From the NCBI GenBank assembly GCA_041623895.1, contig JBFJVZ010000287.1:1-10440 (forward strand): a stretch of DNA of 10,440 bases, in the 5' to 3' direction. Below are positions 6,904 through 10,440 of the stretch, in pieces (position 1 is the stretch's first letter; every line of letters starts with the position of its first letter). Source of the stretch: JBFJVZ01 sp041623895. Lineage in GTDB: Bacteria; Planctomycetota; Planctomycetia; Pirellulales; Pirellulaceae. Position numbers and translations under genes: made by a program. The notes beneath the pieces were generated by a model. The model saw only the letters and a list, made by a program, of their open reading frames with translations, did not search any database and was not told the DNA's origin.

Positions 6904-8715
6904 ATGCGTGCTCAACTTTTCATGATTCTCATTCTTGCAAATCTGGCGTCAACCGGGTTTGCACTCGCCGACCGGCCGGTCCGCATTCGTGTGCTCAGCT
7001 ACAACATTCATCATGGTGCCGGTGTCGACGGTCAACTTGATCTCGGGCGTATCGCCAAAGTCATCCAATCGGTTTCCCCCGATTTGGTCGCGCTGCAAGA
7101 AGTCGACAAGAATGCAACTCGCAGCAATTCGGTCGATCAGCCCGCCGAACTGGCTCGGTTGACCGGAATGAACGTCATCTTCGGCGCGAATATCCCATTG
7201 CAGGGCGGCCAGTACGGTAACGCCATGCTCAGCAATTGGGAGCTTTGCGATCGCAACAATGTTTCGCTACCAAATACGAATGATGGTGAACAACGTGGGT
7301 TACTGACTGCGACGGCCTTGGTGGGTGCGAACACAGCGATTCGCTTCTTGGCCACGCATTTCGATCATCGCAGCGACGATGCCGATCGAGTGGCATCCGC
7401 CAAACGCGTCAATGAGTTCGTTTCAGGTATCAATGCTCCAGCGGTATTGGCTGGAGACATCAACGCGATCCGATCCAGCCGTGTGCTGCAGGAGCTGCAA
7501 GAAGAATGGACGATTGCTGGAACGGATGAGCAGCCGACCGTTCCGGTGGCAAATCCGGATCGGCAAATCGACTTTGTGTTTTTTCGTCCCGCCGACCGCT
7601 GGCGCGTGATAGAGACCAGAGTGCTGCCCGATACTGTCGCCTCGGATCATCGCGCGATCCTGGCCGTGCTGCAGTTGAATGACAAGCAAATACCAGCTCG
7701 CTTGCCGCGAGACCAAGTCCTGCTGTACCGGGATTCGTCCGGCGAACAGAAAATCGCCAAAACATCCGACCAGTGGGCTGGTCGGCGAGCGGAAATCTTA
7801 GGCGGAATGCATTCGGTGATGGGCCAGTTCCCCGAAAACCTGCCTCGTTCCCAACCCACGATGAAAGTGATCGAGCAAGCCGATTGTGATTCGTACATTC
7901 GGCAATTGATCGAATATGAATCACAGCCGGGCTGCATGACGCCGGCTTATTTGTGTATTCCCAAAACGGCTTTGAATCAACCGCCTGCGAAAGTACCCGC
8001 CGTGTTATGTCTGCACCCAACGGACAATCAAGTTGGACACAAAGTCGTCGTCGGTTTGGGCGGTAGGCCGAATCGGCAATATGCCGGCGAGCTCGCCGAA
8101 CGTGGGTACGTGACGATTGCACCGAGTTATCCGCTGCTGGCCAATTACCAACCAGATCTCGAAACGCTTGGTTGGAAAAGTGGAACGTTGAAGGCAGTAT
8201 TTGACAACATCCGCGCCATTGATTTGTTGCAAACTCTACCGTATGTCGATCAAGATGCGATTGGCGCGATCGGTCATTCACTGGGCGGCCACAATGCGGT
8301 CTACACGGCTGTGTTCGATGAACGGATCAAAGCGATCGTCTCCAGTTGCGGGCTGGATTCGTACTTGGACTACTATGATGGTGCTCCAAACGTTTGGGTA
8401 CGAGGAAAGGGCTGGACCTCGGATCGCTACATGCCCAGACTAGCGGACTTTGCCGGGCGGTTGGATGAGATTCCGTTCGACTTTCATGAAATGATTGCCG
8501 CCTTGGCGCCCCGTCATACGCTGATTGTCGCGCCGCTACACGACAGTAACTTTCGAGCCGCCAGTGTTGACCGGGTGGCAGCGGCGGCCAAGGAAGTATT
8601 CGAGTTGTTTGGAGCTGGGGAGAAACTTCGTGTCGAGCATCCCGATTGCGGACACGATTTCCCCGATCAAATGCGAGAGACAGCGTATCAGCTGTTTGAC
8701 ACGGTATTGAAATAG
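6904..8715 (+). CDS. Exported fusion: EEP phosphoesterase domain plus alpha/beta-hydrolase
   Basis: This 603-residue protein has a signal peptide (about 1-22, ending ALA). Residues about 27-257 form an endonuclease/exonuclease/phosphatase domain: Asn34 in YNIHHG, Glu66 in LQEVD, His152 in THFDH, Asp185 and Asn187 in GDINA, Asp223 in QIDFVFF and Asp248-His249 in SDHR. These are the metal and catalytic residues of the fold, which cleaves phosphodiester or phosphomonoester bonds in nucleic acids, lipids or sugars. After a linker, residues about 340-603 form an alpha/beta-hydrolase of dienelactone-hydrolase/acetyl-esterase type: AVLCLHP (366-372), nucleophile Ser459 in GHSLGG, probable acid Asp547 in PLHDSNF and His584 in CGHDF. 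Both active sites look intact. The ATG at 6904 is chosen for AGGA 8 nt upstream and a well-placed signal peptide. An upstream ATG at 6868 would add a 12-residue polar extension. Confidence 0.92.
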   Translation: MRAQLFMILILANLASTGFALADRPVRIRVLSYNIHHGAGVDGQLDLGRIAKVIQSVSPDLVALQEVDKNATRSNSVDQPAELARLTGMNVIFGANIPLQGGQYGNAMLSNWELCDRNNVSLPNTNDGEQRGLLTATALVGANTAIRFLATHFDHRSDDADRVASAKRVNEFVSGINAPAVLAGDINAIRSSRVLQELQEEWTIAGTDEQPTVPVANPDRQIDFVFFRPADRWRVIETRVLPDTVASDHRAILAVLQLNDKQIPARLPRDQVLLYRDSSGEQKIAKTSDQWAGRRAEILGGMHSVMGQFPENLPRSQPTMKVIEQADCDSYIRQLIEYESQPGCMTPAYLCIPKTALNQPPAKVPAVLCLHPTDNQVGHKVVVGLGGRPNRQYAGELAERGYVTIAPSYPLLANYQPDLETLGWKSGTLKAVFDNIRAIDLLQTLPYVDQDAIGAIGHSLGGHNAVYTAVFDERIKAIVSSCGLDSYLDYYDGAPNVWVRGKGWTSDRYMPRLADFAGRLDEIPFDFHEMIAALAPRHTLIVAPLHDSNFRAASVDRVAAAAKEVFELFGAGEKLRVEHPDCGHDFPDQMRETAYQLFDTVLK

Positions 8716-8717
8716 GG

Positions 8718-8766
8718 CAGTGGGAATCGCAGCTTCGGCAACTCCCGTTGCGTCGGCCACTTTTTT
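8718..8766 (+). terminator. Candidate intrinsic terminator after EEP/hydrolase gene
   Basis: Beginning two bases after the TAG stop, AGTGG (8719-8723) can pair with CCACT (8757-8761), and T6 (8761-8766) follows directly. An inner perfect hairpin GCAAC/GTTGC (8738-8742 with 8747-8751, loop TCCC) would sit inside the outer stem. Position and T run fit a rho-independent terminator, though the stem is interrupted. Confidence 0.45.
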
Positions 8767-8801
8767 GTATCGTCCTGTCAGGGCTTGTCTGTATGATGTC
8801 A

Positions 8802-8857
8802 TAACGCACCCAGGGCCCCACGGCGGCGCTGCGCTCTGCCCCTGGGCTATCTTGTTA
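8802..8857. repeat. GC-rich inverted repeat, possible dispersed repeat unit
   Basis: CCCAGGG (8809-8815) and CCCTGGG (8840-8846) form a 7-bp perfect stem around a 24-nt GC-rich loop. They are framed by further symmetry, TAAC (8802-8805) with GTTA (8854-8857). The core reads KIAQGQSAAPPWG in one minus-strand frame, a string that resembles fragments I remember in short planctomycete hypothetical proteins. That suggests a dispersed intergenic element rather than a gene. Only one copy is present in the window. Confidence 0.45.
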
Positions 8858-8921
8858 CAAGTCTTCGGGCTGGCGATGATCATTGCAGCTCCCTGAGTCC
8901 GCAAATGGCACGCAGGGGCGG

Positions 8922-8952
8922 TTGTTCGATTGTTTTGGGGGGCGTGTAGAAT
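8922..8952 (+). promoter_or_regulatory. Weak candidate promoter for sulfatase C
   Basis: TTGTTC (8922-8927) and TAGAAT (8947-8952) are separated by 19 bp, resembling a sigma-70 promoter with a long spacer. Transcription would start near 8959, leaving a leader of about 24 nt before the ATG at 8983. No Shine-Dalgarno sequence is visible in that leader. Confidence 0.3.
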
Positions 8953-8982
8953 TTCGCCCGACTCCCAGTTACATTCTCTCGC

Positions 8983-10353
8983 ATGACAAAAAACAATATC
9001 AACTGCCGAATTCTCCTGATCTTCACTGCTCTCGCGCTCGTCGTTGGCGTGGCCAGCGCGGAGACACCACCGAACATTGTGCTGATCATTTCCGATGACC
9101 AGGCTTGGACCGACTACGGTTTCATGGGTCATCCGGACATCAAGACGCCGAACCTGGATCAACTGGCTAGAGAAAGCATTGTCTTTCCTCGCGGTTACGT
9201 GCCAACAGCACTCTGCCGCCCGTCACTGATGACGCTGCTGACCGGACACTACGCCAGCGTTCACGGCGTGACAGGAAACGACCCGTCGCCAAAATATGCC
9301 AAGCGCGGCGGCCCCCTGTACGACGCGCGCCGTGCCAAATTGATTTCCTATCTGGACAAATTCGAATCACTCCCGAGGGCGCTGGCCAAACAGGGCTACC
9401 TCAGTCATCAGAGTGGAAAACTTTGGGAAGGCAGTTACCAGAACTGCGGATTCACCCACGGAATGACTCGGGGCTTTCCCGAACCGGGAGGCCGCCACGG
9501 CGACGATGGTTTAAAGATCGGCCGTAACGGAATGGCACCAATCGCCGATTTCTTGGACATCGCGGTTGAGCAAAAGAAGCCTTTCTTTCTTTGGTATGCG
9601 CCGTTCCTGCCGCATACGCCGCACAACCCGCCGGAACGAATACTGAAAAAATATCGTAGCGAAGATCGGCCGCTGACAATCGCCAAGTACTACGCGATGT
9701 GTGATTGGTTTGATGAGACCTGTGGCGAGCTGGTCAAGATGATTGATGACAAAGGTGTGCGAGAGAACACGCTGGTCGTGTACGTCACCGACAATGGTTG
9801 GATCCAGCATCCGGAAAAAAACGGATACGCCCCGCGTTCCAAGCAAACACCGTATGAAGGCGGGATCAGGACACCCATCATGTATCACTGGCCGGGAAAG
9901 TTCAGCCCGGCAAAACGAACCGAGTTGACCAGCAGCATCGATATCTACCCAACAATCCTGGCGGCGGCCGGCGTCAAAGTGCCGGATGATTTACCTGGCT
10001 TGAATTTGATGGAGAATCTGGCCGAGGGAACGCGCATTCAGCGCGATACGATCTATGGCGAAAGTTTTGCTCATGATATCGCGGACGTCGAGAAACCCGA
10101 AGCCTCGCTGTTGTATCGTTGGGCGATCGAAGGGAAATGGAAGCTATTGTTGACTTACGACGGCGAAGTCAATCGCTACTCGTCGACGCATCCGCGAACG
10201 GAGAAGCGGCCCCAGTTGTATGATCTGGAAGCGGATGTGGATGAGCAAAGGAACATTGCGAGCCAGCACCCGGAAGTGGTTGCGCGACTGGCAAAGAAGA
10301 TCGCTGATTGGTATCCGCTGACAGAGCGAAAGACGATCACGGTGTTTGAATAA
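8983..10353 (+). CDS. Exported sulfatase-family hydrolase C with atypical signature
   Basis: The 456-residue product has a signal peptide (to about residue 26, ending ASA) and the sulfatase fold: Asp38-Asp39 in ISDDQAW, His211 in PFLPHTPHNP, Asp250-Asn251 in VTDNGW, Lys267 in RSKQTP and YEGGIRTP (271-278). The active-site signature is CRPSL (78-82). Cys78 and Pro80 are present, but the Arg of the canonical C-x-P-x-R is Leu82, with an Arg at 79 instead. The usual GKWH is GKLWEG (Lys146, Glu149), so the His is missing as well. The following CGFTHGMT block and overall spacing look conserved rather than decayed, which I take as a distinct sulfatase subfamily, likely still active but with altered sulfate or substrate contacts. 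It is alone on its transcript as far as the window shows, and no clear Shine-Dalgarno site precedes the ATG. Confidence 0.9.
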   Translation: MTKNNINCRILLIFTALALVVGVASAETPPNIVLIISDDQAWTDYGFMGHPDIKTPNLDQLARESIVFPRGYVPTALCRPSLMTLLTGHYASVHGVTGNDPSPKYAKRGGPLYDARRAKLISYLDKFESLPRALAKQGYLSHQSGKLWEGSYQNCGFTHGMTRGFPEPGGRHGDDGLKIGRNGMAPIADFLDIAVEQKKPFFLWYAPFLPHTPHNPPERILKKYRSEDRPLTIAKYYAMCDWFDETCGELVKMIDDKGVRENTLVVYVTDNGWIQHPEKNGYAPRSKQTPYEGGIRTPIMYHWPGKFSPAKRTELTSSIDIYPTILAAAGVKVPDDLPGLNLMENLAEGTRIQRDTIYGESFAHDIADVEKPEASLLYRWAIEGKWKLLLTYDGEVNRYSSTHPRTEKRPQLYDLEADVDEQRNIASQHPEVVARLAKKIADWYPLTERKTITVFE

Positions 10354-10363
10354 TTGACCGTCG

Positions 10364-10382
10364 TCCAATTCTTTGAATTGGA
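10364..10382 (+). terminator. AT-rich hairpin after sulfatase C
   Basis: TCCAATTC (10364-10371) and GAATTGGA (10375-10382) form a perfect 8-bp stem with a TTT loop 11 nt after the TAA stop, followed by a modestly T-rich TCTTATCTCT. Its position suits a terminator, but the stem is weak and the T tract broken. I see nothing else in the remaining bases to the window end. Confidence 0.4.
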
Positions 10383-10440
10383 TCTTATCTCTGGACAACC
10401 GAACGTAGAACACGACCCGCAGAAATACCTTCCCCGCGGC

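Larger units (their letters stand above)
8716..8982. other. Non-coding interval between EEP/hydrolase and sulfatase C
   Basis: This 267-nt stretch holds, in order, a candidate terminator, a GC-rich inverted repeat and a weak possible promoter for sulfatase C. Open frames on the minus strand cross it, but they also run antisense through both flanking conserved genes, and I do not accept them as genes. Confidence 0.6.

Noticed and set aside
7460..8281. Long (273-codon) minus-strand open frame inside the EEP/hydrolase gene
   Set aside because: It is antisense to conserved catalytic motifs on the plus strand. Its product has no recognisable domain and is rich in Arg, Ser and Pro as expected from a reverse-frame shadow.
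8718..8982. Small RNA or riboswitch in the gap before sulfatase C
   Set aside because: Apart from the terminator-like stem and the repeat-like palindrome, I could not match any conserved RNA family by eye.
8536..9162. 208-codon minus-strand open frame across the intergenic stretch before sulfatase C
   Set aside because: It overlaps the ends of two well-supported genes and the candidate terminator and repeat. No ribosome-binding site or domain was seen; the familiar-looking core is better explained by the repeat.

Overview
The window looks like a chromosomal segment of a marine-type planctomycete (Pirellulaceae-like). The reasons are three secreted sulfatases in 10 kb, moderate GC, weak or absent Shine-Dalgarno sites on several genes, a FabF-type ketosynthase paired with a degenerate partner, and an intergenic hairpin whose short open-frame remnant resembles ones I recall from planctomycete genomes. 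This assignment is inference; no rRNA or other phylogenetic marker is present.

Layout. A leftward (minus-strand) cluster runs from 6810 down to the left edge: sulfatase A (6810-5443), 40 nt gap, sulfatase B (5402-3879), an ATGA overlap, an MFS permease (3882-2653), a 183-nt gap bridged by a doubtful 67-codon frame (2669-2466), a catalytically dead ketosynthase-like protein (2469-1426), an ATGA overlap, an intact FabF-like ketosynthase (1429-134), and possibly the first ten codons of another gene (30-1). The tight junctions indicate one operon, or at least two tightly coupled blocks. A 93-bp divergent intergenic region (6811-6903) separates it from a rightward gene for an exported two-domain enzyme (6904-8715): an endonuclease/exonuclease/phosphatase (EEP) domain fused to an alpha/beta-hydrolase. 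A 267-nt non-coding stretch follows, with a candidate terminator and a repeat-like hairpin. A third sulfatase of an atypical class (8983-10353, rightward) comes next, followed by a small AT-rich hairpin.

How the genes may work together. The four exported hydrolases (three sulfatases and one EEP/esterase) suggest desulfation, deacylation and perhaps phosphoester cleavage of a sulfated glycan or glycolipid outside the cytoplasm. The ketosynthase/dead-ketosynthase pair and the MFS permease suggest a type II fatty-acid or polyketide-like assembly line with an exporter. No acyl carrier protein, ketoreductase or dehydratase is visible here; if present they would lie to the left of the window. Why sulfatase genes are translationally coupled into the same transcript as the ketosynthase genes is the most interesting open question.

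No tRNA, rRNA, CRISPR array, insertion sequence or replication origin was recognised.
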